This document shows positions 44,201 to 57,041 of a stretch of DNA of 64,000 nt, piece by piece; the stretch's first letter is position 1; each line of letters opens with the position of its first letter. The stretch covers positions 4,402,001 to 4,466,000 of the forward strand of contig JASJZC010000007.1 in NCBI GenBank assembly GCA_037178855.1. Reading direction: 5' to 3'. The notes below the pieces were generated by a model that did not search any database, was not told where the DNA came from, and saw only the letters and a list, made by a program, of their open reading frames with translations. This stretch comes from Oscheius sp. JU75 (taxonomy: Eukaryota > Nematoda > Chromadorea > Rhabditida > Rhabditidae). A program made the position numbers and the translations under genes.

Positions 44201-47200
44201 CCCGCAACACAATTACCAGCGCCACCGGCAGTTTTTGGAAAAGAGCCACCTGCTGCGCCACACAGTTTCATCCTAATACGCCATATGTTTTTGGTTTCCA
44301 AATAATTCTTACCAGTAAAATCCGTCTTTGGATATGGTCAAGTTTCTCGAACCATCAGCATTAACCTCAACTTCTGAACCTCCCGTGCTCAATGATTCCC
44401 GTCTGCAGTCATCGTACGTAGGTATATCCGTCCCTGTTTTCCCACATGTTGCGAACGTCTGGTTGAAGTTGATGCCTGTGTGTGAACCTAGGTAGTTGCC
44501 ACTGGTGGGATTAGCATCTACACGTACTGAAGTCAAAACAAGTAGGATTAAGCGAGAAATCGTCGACTGCAAACATGGGGATCGGATACCTAATCATCAA
44601 CTTCATACCAAAGCGTAGACGGAATGGCAGGATCTGAGAAACGAGAAAGTAAAAACAGTCAAATGGGAAACCTGTCTAGGTATCTCGACACTGGCCATGT
44701 GCCATTCACATTTGCTTCCCGCTTCTGTGTCGGCTATAGTTTTTGACGAAGGCTCCCACAAAGGCAAAATGTTCACTTTTGAACTTTTCTGCATAAAGGC
44801 CAGTCGTTCCAATTCCAGAAACAGTTTTTGATCTGTTCCCTTGATACAGTAACGGAACCGAGCCTAAGATGGTAATATCAATTCACTCACTAAGCAACAT
44901 ACTGAGCAGACGGCATCAGGTCTGTTTGTGTCACCAGTAAATTGTCGAGTTGGTGGGAACAGAGGAGACTCGAAGTAGTATTCGCCTGAGTCTAAGCCAT
45001 CCTTCCGAGTGCTCGAGATTAGTAGGAAGTATCCTTTAACCATTTCTCTCATCAATCTCGACAAAGGATACCTGAATCTGGTCGTGGAGTCTCTCTCATA
45101 ACGTATGATTCGAGGACGTTGTTTTGATCATCAACCAGGCTCATGTTCGGCAACAGTTTTCCACGGAGGAATATTTTCTTTCCGTCCCTTCTTAGAGGAA
45201 GAGCTTTTTCCTCCCATCCACACATTCCAGTCGCATTGAAATTACATTTGCTGCCCGGCTTCTCGACATAGTCTAGCATACTAATAACAGTGTATTGGAG
45301 TGCACTTACCACAATTCTCTTCGTCTTCTCCATTGGGACAGTCCTTGACTCCATCGCAAATCACATCCTCAAGGCATTTTGTCAATCCGTCTTTCACACA
45401 GAGAGTCGGATTGGTTTGACCATGACACGGGGAGTCCAGAAGATCTCTTTCTGTAAACAACTTTTGCATTAGGATACGAGAATGTACCAGCGCAGTTGTT
45501 CCATGTCAGATTGTTGACTCTGCAGATAGATCTACCCTCTTCATTTGCAACAAGGCAGTCCATCCTCAGTCTGGCATGCTTCGTTACGAAGCCAATCGGA
45601 ACTTCGTGATAGTCGAGGACATCCCTTAATTGGAACTTGAAAAGTCATCGAGAACACTACCTGTTTTCTTGATGCATTTTCATTGTAGAGATCAACACGT
45701 CTTCTTCAACACTTGACTGCCCTGAAGATGCAATTGCCCAGACTCTGTTTACATGCTGTACCTGGATACTTTCTCCATTCCAGATAGATTCTTATTTCTG
45801 CCTCCTTAGTGCCAGCAAGATTGTAAAAGAAGGAGAGTGCACACTGAAATACATTTTTTGAGGAGAACGTGAAACTAACCGAGGAAGTGAATTGAGAATA
45901 GTAGGGGCTGTACAATGATGAAATATTTTTGTCTTGAGCCACTGCATAGGCGATATGAAATGGACCTAGAATATATGTTTACACATAATAAAAGCACAAA
46001 CTTTGGCCCAGTTTCCTGGGCATAACCTTAAACTCTTCGTAATTCCAATCACATTGGTCGAAGAAATTACAAGCAGTGTCTGAACTTTCATCTCTTTCTG
46101 CCAAACGCAAAGATCATACATTTGAACCCTACAGTAGTTTTCCGTTGGCAGGAACAAGCAGGCCATTTCTCAATAATAGTTCCGTCATGACATTCTTGCG
46201 AGCAGGTACATTGTTCTAAATGGCAGGATTAGATTTTAGTCGAAATCTGTTTAACCTTCTCCTACCAAAATCGCTACAAATCCCGGATGATCTGCGGCAT
46301 ATCTGAAAACGTTCTAGTAGAGGGAGTTTACTGTGCTGATTTACGTCAAGCCGTCCGTTCCCGGACTTGAGTCGCCACATAGCTCGTCAGTCAATGTTGA
46401 GTTGCCGATAAACTCTCTGACGTATGTGTCTCTACAAGGTATCTGAAAAGCACAATTGCTTCTGGAAGAAGCTATCTAGAGATTGTGTCGTTTGTATTCA
46501 CGTAAATGAACAGAAATGACCATTCCCGTCTGTTTGGCGCCTACGAATGATACAAATTAGGTCGATATGACATGGGAGACACCCACAGGAAGTTCGAACC
46601 AAGAAAAGTTCATGACCGACGAGACACTCCGGAAATTTATTTCACCTGTTTGCACAAAACAGGAAATTCTGATATCTACGCAAAAGGGCTATGTACGATG
46701 TTCTAGGATCATTAGACATGGCGAATCGCTTCTTTTAGATTCTTTCAATCTTATGGATAAAGCGGGCTGCAGGTAACAGATACCTTTTTCTCATAACATG
46801 GGAGTTTGTTCCTAAAAGACCTTGGACCCATGCACTATCATTGTTCGATAATGGCTAAGCAACCGGTACCGCATCGATATATAATTACATTTCTTCTTCC
46901 TATACGCTATCGTAAAACTTAAATCTAAAACTGATACATACCGCATTTCTAAGAATTGGCAAAACAATCGCGGTAACAATCAAAACTTGGTCGTTAGTCG
47001 AGTTCAGCCGATCATAATATCCCACTTACCGTTTTTGCTTCCGACTTGAGATCCTCGTGACTTCCGCAGGGATCGAGGATCCAGAAAAGGTTCTTTTTCA
47101 CCTCGGTCTGTAATTATCATTATACTCCGTGCGATGCTGCGCTAATTGGTTTCGGAAGTGACAGGGACAAAAAGTGTAGTCGTCCTAGTGGACAACAGCG

Positions 47201-47386
47201 TCTCCTCCGAAAAATTAAAAACAAGCTTACAATCGTGTGAGGATGGGCAAACGTGTAATAGACAGCCGAGTTGTTTACTGTTAGTTTCCTATGAATACCA
47301 GTAGTTAAATAATGTTCGATCCATGAAGAGGAAGAGGAGGCGAGAACTGTAGCAATTAGTAAACTGTTAGCAATACATAGCATCAT
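41255..47386 (-). CDS. scd-2: ALK/LTK-type receptor tyrosine kinase (SCD-2-like)
   Basis: Single-pass receptor kinase. The ATG at 47386 starts a signal peptide ([16 protein letters not shown]; exon 47231-47386). In order: an N-terminal Cys-bearing region; a first MAM domain ([20 protein letters not shown] near 45.8 kb); an LDL-receptor class A module ([20 protein letters not shown] near 45.3-45.45 kb); a second MAM domain ([13 protein letters not shown] near 45.2 kb); the glycine-rich ligand-binding region ([18 protein letters not shown], then [19 protein letters not shown], 43.4-44.4 kb); a membrane helix ([17 protein letters not shown] near 43.1 kb); and a tyrosine kinase domain. The kinase shows IGRGAFGNV, the VAVK lysine (near 42.73 kb), [10 protein letters not shown] (near 42.2 kb), DFGLA, and PVKWMPPEA with TDVWSFG. 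A tail of about 160 residues ends KYRECRF. MAM-LDLa-MAM-Gly-rich order is diagnostic of ALK. Splicing between 46.44 and 46.2 kb is ambiguous. Confidence 0.9.
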
Positions 47387-50300
47387 TTGCCCTCATGAAT
47401 GTCTGAAAATGAAGTATGTTTGTTGGTACTATACGAGGCGTCAAATCTCTGGAAACTTTTACAGAGATTGAGAAAGAGTAGCAGCTTAGTGGCTCTGCCA
47501 CTAACAGACAAAAGAGAAAATGAGAGGGAAGATGAAGAATGTAATTAGACGGAAAGCAGCTGATAAACAGATATCAGACAAAAAGAACAAGATCAAACAA
47601 ATAGAAAGAATACGTAACGGAAAAAGAGATTGAATGGAAAGAGAGGAAATGAGAGAAAATGATTCGAAATGCTAGGCTATTAAACGTCTGCGCCAAATTA
47701 CGGTAGTTAATAGGCTGGAAGAAAGAAAAAATGTTGGTCAAGTGAGCCCAATGAAGGAGAAGCATATACAAGGAAGTGTAGGCTGAAAGATCAGCCAGCA
47801 AATGTCTAATCTGCCTACTGCTTTTATAATATATTAATAAGTGTTGGCTAGAAGGTGTCTCTGGCAGGGCACTATGGCAACGGCCATGTTGTGAGCTGTC
47901 GAAGCACGACATATTCGGCAAGCGCGTCACTGAGTTCTCATTAATGAAACTCGGAAGAAAGCATGAACTTGCTCTTAGCCTTGAAAGAAAGCAAGTCAAA
48001 CGCTATTAGGTTTGTACTCTGGAATGCGGACGAACTTTCGCTCTGTTCAGTACTACGAAGGCAGATCGGGTTGAGCAGTAACCCCTATTAATTGAAGCAA
48101 AATTGAGGATTGCACGGGGCGGAGTTTACCTAACTGTCCTTCAGAAATGGGGCGGAGCTTGTGGTTCAGGTAGCAAACAGCAGGCCGTCGGCAACTATAA
48201 TAAATGGTTAATCTGATCACGGAACGCAATATTCTCTCAGACAACGTGGGCAGTAGCTGCTGTGCGACAAGAAAACTATGGCTTTTGTAATCTGATCAGA
48301 GGTCAAAGAGTTTAAGACTAGTCTAATTGGCTAGCGACCGTTAGAAAAGCCAAGAGAAGAGTCTGAATGACGCCCGCGTTTCATATAATAACCGACAATT
48401 TGAAGCGCTCAAGATAAAGAAGGCTCAAGATAATGAGGATCACATTTCTGCCTGTCTGCTTGATTTTGCAGGGAGCAGCTCCTCGAAGCCATAGGATAGG
48501 ACGCTGAGGGCGTTTGGTATTGTCAATACGCAGAAATAGAGTCTCTTTAAGTAAAGGGCTACTTCAGAGATGTATTGACGAATACAGATTAATTTGAAAA
48601 GTGTGAGAAGGCGATAGAAATCCCCTCATCCTGCTTAAGTTGCTATCACCAGTATTGAAATGAAAGAGCACAACATCTAGAACAAAGTGGAGAACTAGTA
48701 AAATTAGAAAGTAGAATATTCAGATTGGACGTGGCCTCAATTATTTATTTAAACATTGAACATGTTTCAGGCTCACGCTCATTATTTAATCATTTTTTCG
48801 GGCAAGTATAAAAAGTTTTGCTTAAAAATTTCACAGTAGCAAAAACATTTTTTCTTGCTGCGGAGTTTAATCTGTTTTAAAACAAATGTTTATTATAGTA
48901 AACTGCCGCCTACCATGCTATTTGTGTTTCTTAGATCAGTGGACGGAAAATGTGCTGATTAAACTGAATTTTGGCGCCAGGGTGGTACGTCACATTTTAT
49001 TACAATATTCTTCCGTCATAGGGAACGCTTTCGCTCAACGACTATTTGCACAGGTTCGATGAAGGTTAAAACAGGCTTTCTTAGTAATTTTCCGCTATTC
49101 CTGTAGATTCTTCCTTACCAGTAGAATAACATCCACGAAAGAAAAATACATTCGTAAAATGAATACACAAAAAATGGCAAATGGAGCTTTTTAGTGGGAA
49201 ACAAGCAATTTGTATAGTTGGATGGGTAACGATCATCTCGTGCCAATTAGTAGAAGTTGAAAAAGATCTCTAGTAATACCGGTGAACTTCACGTTTCAAC
49301 AAGCCCCATTGAATAGTTCGCTAGGAATGAATAGAAAATGCAACAATTTTCAATAAATGTGGATGTGACAAATAAGGTGTTGAAAAAGATAGGTGCAAAA
49401 CGGTTCACTGAGCAGCTAGTACGTTTCGAGATAATTTACATGGAAAGGGTTCCGATTTACGAATCTGATATTTTTTAAACTTTTGAGAACACGAACCTTT
49501 TTGGAAGCATGTTATCTGAACAAAATTTTGCTGTTTTTAACAACAAAGACCAAGGCAGGTCCAAACGATAGTTTGCAATAAGAATAAAACGATGAATAGA
49601 AATCTAACAAGCTTATCTGGTGTCATACCAAGTCAACATCTTCTAGCTTTTCGCTCGTCATTATCCCGTTCTCAAGTAATCACAATACATTTGATAGCAT
49701 ATTTGGGCAGCTAAGAAGGAACGAAAAATGGTCTTGCACGATGGTGCCAATTTTTGCGGAAGTTTGGCAATGAGGCGCCTTTAAACGAAGCCACTAACAT
49801 TGTAGAAAACTGGCCGCTGCTCTCTTATGAAAAAGGAACAAGTTGGGCAGAGTCTCAATGCCGGATGCTAAAAAGAAATATCCGTAATTAATAAGGCGAA
49901 GGAACATGACATTATTGCAGCCGAGAAAAAACAGCCGCCTTCTCATGAGAACATTAGTGAACCTCATCCGCGAGCTATCGATAGCCACCTCTCCTGCTTT
50001 CTCTAGAAAAGACTGTGTCCATTCGAGTTTGTTCAAAGTGGACACAACATTCCATATGTCTTTTTCGTCTTAGACTACACTAGAGCTATTTGTCTCCGCT
50101 GATACTATTTTCAGGGACATCACAGATCCGTTGTCAGATTATCTCAAGAATCTTTCACCTTTGCACATTTTGTCGAAGACAAATGGCCGGAGCAGAAACA
50201 ATTCTTAAACACAAACTCAATGAACTTTTGTTATCATTATCTTCTCGGCTCTTGGCATTGCTTTCATCGAGAAGCGGAGGTCTTGCAAATTTATATTTCT

Positions 50301-52734
50301 TGGAGTACTTTGCATGTTTTGCGGGTGATCACGGCTGAATGTTTACTGCTTTTTAGCCCAACAGATAGTAAAGATATCACCAAACGGTGCCAACGTTTTT
50401 AAAACTACTTAAACATGTCAATAAACACAAAACTCTGCTGGATCTGTAGGGAATAATATCTTTTTCATTTTATGAATGCAAAAGGCATTTTCTTTGTACT
50501 TCGAAAATGTGTCCTGAAAGGTTATTGTTTTAACAAAACGGGCAGTAAACAAACAGTTGAAAGTATTATCAGCGTGAAATGGATATGATTGCGTCTAAAG
50601 TATTACATTTGAAACACGCAATCATTTGAAATGCTTCTAATCGTATGCCCAAAACGAGATCTTTTGAGGTCTCCTCAAAAATGAAGATGACAAGAAACAA
50701 ACGAAATTCGTTTGATCGTTCGAAGTTTTCTCATCAAAAATTGGTCTATCGGTAGTGTTGCGTAACAAAAATACGCTGGAAAGAGTCCGCTTATGATTTG
50801 GTTATCTGCCACGGCAGCCTAAAATGCTGTTTGATCTTTTTAGCACAGAAGCTCCAGTGTGTCTGAACTGGCTGATCTCATTATCGATGTTACCTACGCA
50901 CTCGATACATTCCTTGCCAATCTGGTCAGAAAAGTTGAACTATTTGTGCTCAGTGTGTTGCAGACTCGCTGATGTCTTTGATAAGAAAAAATCAAGAGAT
51001 GAATCGAAATAGCAGTTGTTATTGACAATTACAAGGTGGCAATAAAACAATGGTGAAATCTCAGTTGAACTTTTGCAAATTCAGAGAATGTCTGACTTAA
51101 CGTCGTCGTTGAAGAAGACATTCGCTGCCAAGAAGTTTGAATGTACAGGAATAACAAGTTGAAAGGAGCAGAGAAACCCTAAAAAACATATGTTTTTTGT
51201 GTCGCTTATGACATTCGTAGCCTTTTGCTATTTTCTTACAAAATGATAAAGAAACACGTAGGGGGTTTGATTGTGATTGCTGCCCGCGTCAACTCATAAA
51301 ACACAAATTTTCGAATGAAACGGTCACAGTCGCTCCATGATGAATGGGACAGTCTGATAACGAGTTTTCGCTCAACTCTTGCGTGGGGCAAGTCGTATTA
51401 GAAGATAAGAGTTTGAATCACCTGGTCATGAACACAAAGTCGTCGTCGTTTGAAGTCACAGTTCTGGATCTTTATGGACAACTCGGCAAAAAAAAAGCAG
51501 ACTGCCACATGACCGGAAGCAGTCGAAGCGCATGCTAAAAATAACAATCACTATCTATTGGAGCCTCTTTTTTCTGCCAAACCGCCTGTATTAGTCAGCT
51601 TTGTGTTAACTAAACAATGACATTTCTACCAGAAGTTCTACATCACAGTTTTCATGAAAAAGCTTCACTAAACAAGTTTTAGAAAATATGTTAAAGGGAA
51701 CCTTGTCAATAAATCTTGTCGTTTGCACTTTTAGTCACCATCATACTCTTAAAATGAAGAACTCGTTTAAAAACCGGCTATTTTTCTTTATAAAAGAAGA
51801 CTTCCCAAACGTGGCTTTACTCCTACCTAAAATCTGACTCATTGGAAACCCAAAAGTTCCGCATTCCCATTCCAAAGATGTACTTCTTGTCGACACCCTC
51901 TGCAGTAAATTCCATAAAGTGTGGAAAACCGTAATCATAAGCTCACCCTAGAACGTCAGCAGGATTCCGCACCGTTATCTTCGAAGAAATTCGTTAACCG
52001 GGTGGGGCTCGTCGTTGTTATGGGCGTTCACCCCAGATCTGCTCCATCTAAAAGAGGGATGACATTGGGAACGCACTGGAATTTGACAACTGAGACTGGT
52101 GAATCATCAGTGACGAATATGATTCAAATACGCAAATAGCATCAAAAAGTGAATCATTTTCATAAGAAAAAGCCCCTGATTCACAAGATTAATAAGAAGA
52201 TAACCATTGTAGTTTAGAACAGTTGATACAGAGATGAAGAGAACAAAAAGATCTGTAGCGCATTTCCAAGAGTTATCTATTGGACTGCGCATACATGATT
52301 TGGTTTAGGAAGGAAACCACTAACATCGGAACAACGGATAAGCCAAAATTTAAATCGAACACATGCTGGAAAAGTGCGACTGGGCTGGAGAGGGTTGTTG
52401 TCAATGATGATTCAGCATTTCGAAAGGCCACGCTTACGAAACTGAACGGAGGCATAGTCAATTGATGGATGAGGGAGGCACTAAACTTAGGGAGAGAAAT
52501 TCAGCTCTGGATGTCAGTGACTTCCTTTTCCAAATTCTCACCACTAGCTTCTCGAATTAGTTCAAGATTTCTGATGTTATAGTCGATATGACCGATTATT
52601 ATCTATTTTCGATGACATTTCGCTATATTTCGCCAGATCACGTTCATTTGCCTTTTCTCTCTTTCGTAAACTGATGACGTCAAACAGAAAACAGACCTTT
52701 CACAAATAGAGCCTTCTCATTCTTTTATTCAGCC
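47387..52734. other. Large intergenic region (ALK upstream / bZIP upstream)
   Basis: This 5.3-kb stretch separates two divergent genes. From 47.45 to 47.7 kb the plus strand is strongly purine-rich (pyrimidine-rich on the ALK coding strand). No domain-bearing frame, tRNA-like box pair, or inverted repeat was found. Longest frames (for example 47574-47999 minus, 141 codons) are composition artefacts. Likely regulatory DNA for both genes. Confidence 0.5.
52675..52682. promoter_or_regulatory. Perfect CRE (TGACGTCA) upstream of the bZIP gene
   Basis: The palindromic ATF/CREB-class site TGACGTCA lies 53 bp before the start codon at 52735. It could mediate control by CREB/ATF or related bZIP factors. 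Function is inferred from sequence only. Confidence 0.5.
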
Positions 52735-53576
52735 ATGATTCAAGAAGAACGCATTCTTTTCGCACCAAAACAGGTCAGTATCTATTTTTCTCATCTTATC
52801 GAGGCGTCAAAGTAAAGTGGCCGGTTAACTCTTCCGGTTGTTATTGCCTCTGTGTTTGTCCCAGTAAATACAGTAGGACTTAGTGACTAAAACGCCTACT
52901 CATGAAAAGCGCACGCATTCTATTACGAGGATACTATAACGGAAATGACGCTAACAGGTTGATATCAGTCCGTTTGCTCTATATAAAGATTGCGAATCAC
53001 CTTTCTGTTATCAGAGCATGGCCGTCGCCTACCCTCAGCTGGTTGCTTCTCTTCAGGGGTTCCCCGTCGAACCGAGTCTACAGCTAATGCAATTTCTACC
53101 TTTCTACAACGAAGCTTTGCTTCGATCCCACATTAATGCCTCTACTTCCTCTATTGATTCCAATCTATTGGTGCCCAAAAAGGAACTTTGTGATTCTGCT
53201 GGCTCTTCTCCCAGCCCTGCTTTGGTGAGTTACATGTTCCTTTTGTTAATTAGCGTGCACGTTTTAGAGCAGAAACTCGTCGAGTCCTGATACCAGTGCG
53301 ATGCGAGTGAAACGTGGTCGTCCTCAACAGGACATTCAGGATGATGATGACCCTACTAGTCAGAAAAGAAAGCATCGTCGTCTTTATGCCCGCCAATACC
53401 GTGCTCAAATGCGCCAACGAGTGGACGAAGTCAAATGTTTGAAGTCGGAGGCTGAAGAACTGAAACGGCTTCTTCGAGAACAGGAAGCAGAGTCTAAACG
53501 TCTACGAGAAGAGTTGGCTCAGAAGAACGTTTTTATCAGCAACCTACAGTGTGTGCTCCAGTCTAGGGTCTTCTAA
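52735..53576 (+). CDS. Divergent bZIP transcription factor (Maf-like basic region)
   Basis: Three exons, 52735-52773, 53015-53224 and 53268-53576, all phase 0, encode 185 residues. The first 13 residues (MIQEERILFAPKQ) come from exon 1. The middle is a short activation-like segment ending in a Ser-rich patch (CDSAGSSPSPAL). The last exon holds an acidic stretch (QDIQDDDDPTSQ), a basic region (KRKHRRLYARQYRAQMRQR) and a leucine zipper with heptads through LKSEAEELKRLLREQEAESK up to LQCVLQSRVF. The pattern YRAQMR aligns with the YAQSCR of Maf proteins, but the invariant basic-region Asn is Ala. It is nuclear and DNA-binding by inference. I cannot match it to a named nematode zip gene. Confidence 0.85.
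52980..52987 (+). promoter_or_regulatory. Possible internal TATA box of the bZIP gene
   Basis: TATATAAA lies about 30 bp before the exon-2 acceptor and 38 bp before an in-frame ATG at 53018. Transcription from here would make a form lacking the 13 exon-1 residues. It may be chance. Confidence 0.25.
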
Positions 53577-56500
53577 ATCTCGTCATTCTACGGCATTATC
53601 ACCCTTTTCGAACAAGCTTTATCATCGCTACATTTCGTCACTTCACTCATTCTGGTCACTTGAGATTGTACATATCTATTTATTTGAATGAAGGCTGAGA
53701 AGTCACAAAATCGTTTACATTGAGAGGGGTAAAGGTCGCTCCACAAGTGCAAACTACCTATCCTAAATTGAAGATTTTTCCGTTATCTTTCAGCCAAATT
53801 GTAATCAGTTGTTTTCTGGAAAAGCCATATTAAGTAAGAACTTCTACTGTGTTTTTAGAGCAGACACAGTCAGCTATCACTCAGCATTCGTCTTATTTGC
53901 TAGAACAGTCAAATTTTTAAATTCGTCTTCACGTCGCATCACGATGCAACAGCTACCAATGACGTTTTGGAAAGTAGTGATAAGCCGAAAGCATAAATTT
54001 TTATAGTTCAGATTTGTTCGGACGCTGTCGGTTACGATCACTCCAAGATCATGATCAAAAGTGTGACTTTGTTGTTTGACGAGTTTTGCGTCGGTCATAG
54101 ACGAAGGAAGAACAGCAGCAGTGATTAGGCGCCGAGGAAATCCCTATTTTTCTTATCAGACAAAGTTTACGAGAGATGTTTGCGAAACCTGTACAAAGTA
54201 TCTGTAGCTGACAATATTTGTCAAAGAATCTTACGTAACGTCCTATTTTGGTCGCCATATCAAACAGTCGTTAACAGAAATAGTGTGATAGCACTCGAGA
54301 ATTCATGGCTATGGATTGCGAATCATTTCGCAATTACTTCCAGACGCTTCTATACGTTTCAGTCATCATGTGGACAATCTGATAAAAGCTGTGAACCGAC
54401 GAAACAGTATTTCCGCTCTTGTGAACGACTAGCGATAAGGAAATAGGGAACAGCTGAAAATAGAAGCTTATTCGAGTCTACTCTTACAACTAAGAGCTCA
54501 CGATTTCATGTTATTAGATTTTTTGAAGAAGAAATATTTGTAAAAGAATCTACTAGTAACTGAAATTATACAATTGTGCACCACATATTGGCACTGTGGA
54601 CTGCGACTTATAAATTACAAATTCACTAATCAAAGCAAATCTTTTGGAATTGGAAACGCAAAGTTGCTAATGGTCAAACGGATAAAAGACTGTATGTATT
54701 GGTTTTATGATTTCTGATGATCAGCCAGCAATGATGCCCTGGGTAGATCGTAATATCTCAAGTGTTGAAAAAAGTCAGCGTGATTGGTAGCCTCTGTCAC
54801 GATTTCTTGTTGTTTCTCGATTACGGATGCGGTTATGATTCTTCATCCACTACTTTTTGGAAATTACACTGCAAGATATATCTCTGCAATCTGAAATTGA
54901 TGTACATGAAAAGCTTATTCAGATGCTACAAATGATTACGAGTAGCTGCGGTCATTTGCACCTATAATCTGTAATCGGAACGGCAATATGTCATATCTGC
55001 GGGGAGGTATTTTGAGCGAGCCGGGGGTTAATCTGGGCGGCGGGAAACATGCTTTTTGCGTCTAGCTGTTTCCGCTAATGTTTTCGTGCATTCATGCAGC
55101 CAGCGGACAACGGCAACATATCTCGGATTTCAAAGTAAGCTATTCGGGTCCGATTTGCGGCATGTATACATATGCTGTGTGTGTGTTGAGGCCATTTGAT
55201 CCATGTGGATAGGGCGCGCAGGCATGAGCCGCTACGCGCTTGCCACGCGAGCGGCCGCCTCAGGCAATCAACCTCGTCCCACACTCGGCCACACCAAGTT
55301 CGCCTCCCCATGAACAACCGAACTCACATCTCAGCACATTGATTGCTGGCCACCCGACCATCTGCGGGTTGGCTCGTCTTGGCGAGAGCTGACTCCGGAG
55401 AGGTCAAAAACGTGTCTATTTAAGCAGGTGATTCGTTCAAAACACTGCTCACACCTGTCTCATTTCCCAGTTTTTCATTGCCACAACATCGTTGGCTCAG
55501 CACGGTCTCGCGATGCGTGATTGTTAAACCGTATCACGCTCTTACCAAAGCAGCCGCTTTCTTAATCTCGCATATCAAAGACAATGATTAGCTGTTTCTC
55601 CGTTGATAGTTCCAGTCGCTCTTTCTCAACTGCTCTTTATTGAATGTGTAACGTGTCTGTTATACCATTCAATTACTTTGGCTGCTTGTTCACAGATTGC
55701 GCAAAATAAAGTATTTAAATTTTGCTCTTCTGCAATCTTAATTTGAAGATCTCTTGTGTGTAATGAGCTTTTCTTAACCCTGATTGAAATCTAGCTAGAC
55801 TCGTGGCTAAGTAGGGTAAAAACGGACTGTAGGTTTTGTTTTGTTTACCACTGCCGTACTGATCATATTTCTTTCCTCAAATCTCAGAAAATCTTTCAAA
55901 TAGGTTTTTCAGTGGTCACGAGAAAAGAGTAGTAATGTTTTCATTGTTTCTGGAGTACACGGCGACGTTGTTCGCCGGCTGACTCTCTGACGAGGTTCCC
56001 TTCCTCTTTTGTGTCGCTAGCATTGCTTTGATTCCGCGTCTTGTTGCCGCCTCGCTGGGTTAGCTGCCACCTCACTTCTTCTTGATGAGACAAATCAGAT
56101 TGAAGGTACTGCAAAAGCTTTAGTTTTTCTGTAGCATCGTAGGCGTTGAGCGACATGGCCCATAACATGTCAACCATTCATGTGGGTAGTCCATAGTCGA
56201 TGCCTTTTAAAAACTTGGGGGGAAGAGAGAGAGTTTAAAGGGCCTGTAATGGCGAATGGTTTTTAATGAATTGCTCGTAACTGCTGGAAATTTAAGTCTA
56301 AACGTTATCAGAGAAAATGCCTAAAAATGCCTTTGTTATGCCACTCGAACTCCCGGTTTCTAGACTTGAAAGCCCACGTGCAAACGCTGTAGTATTCTTT
56401 GTCGGTCGGTCAACCGTGGAACAACAGTATTTGAGGTCAATTTCTACTTGTGAGTATAAGCGGCGGAAGAAGAGCAAATATTACCTACTTGTTTTCATTT

Positions 56501-57041
56501 CCAGCAGCGAACTCTTGAAGATGGAAGCCGTTTTACTTGCGATCGATTTTACAGTATTGTATGAAAACCCCAGGTTTCTGTAATGCCACCAGTAAAGAGA
56601 GTCGGAACACACAAGATTCCGCATCTTTTTTGTGACGCGGTAACGGGCCAGCTGCCCACTTTTTTCTAAACACATGAGGGCCGTGCCGACCCGACAATCT
56701 CTCACTTTTCAACTGGCGCATTTATGCATTTTCACTTTTAGTACCTTCTGTAGAGTCCTACTCTTTATGTTTCTCAGTAATGACACTTTTCTGTGAATAT
56801 TCAACGCACAAAACCAAGCGACCACATAACTTTGACAGTGTCGTAACAGTTAGAACGCGTTAGAATCCACCTGTAAGGACAATCAAAACAGATGATTACA
56901 ATTGCAACGTTGATTCAATCGTGGTTGCTCAGTTGCTCTTACCTTTACCATCCTGACGCACTACCGTGATGCTCTTCTTACAATTTTTTCGTTCTTGCTC
57001 TTTTATCTTGACACTCCTTTACTGACAAAATTCTTCTTTAG
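53577..57041. other. Intergenic region with possible 5' leader of the SIPA1-like gene
   Basis: About 3.5 kb after the bZIP gene. A GC-richer block at 55.0-55.4 kb ends in a TATTTAAG element (55417-55424) and could be a promoter, perhaps of the SIPA1-like gene whose first exons are not resolved. Open frames here (for example 55075-55317 minus, 55941-56177 minus) carry no recognisable domains. Confidence 0.4.

Noticed and set aside
47574-47999. 141-codon minus-strand frame upstream of ALK
   Set aside because: It lies in a purine-rich plus strand tract, giving Phe/Leu/Ser-rich sequence that resembles a chance stop-free run, not a membrane protein gene.
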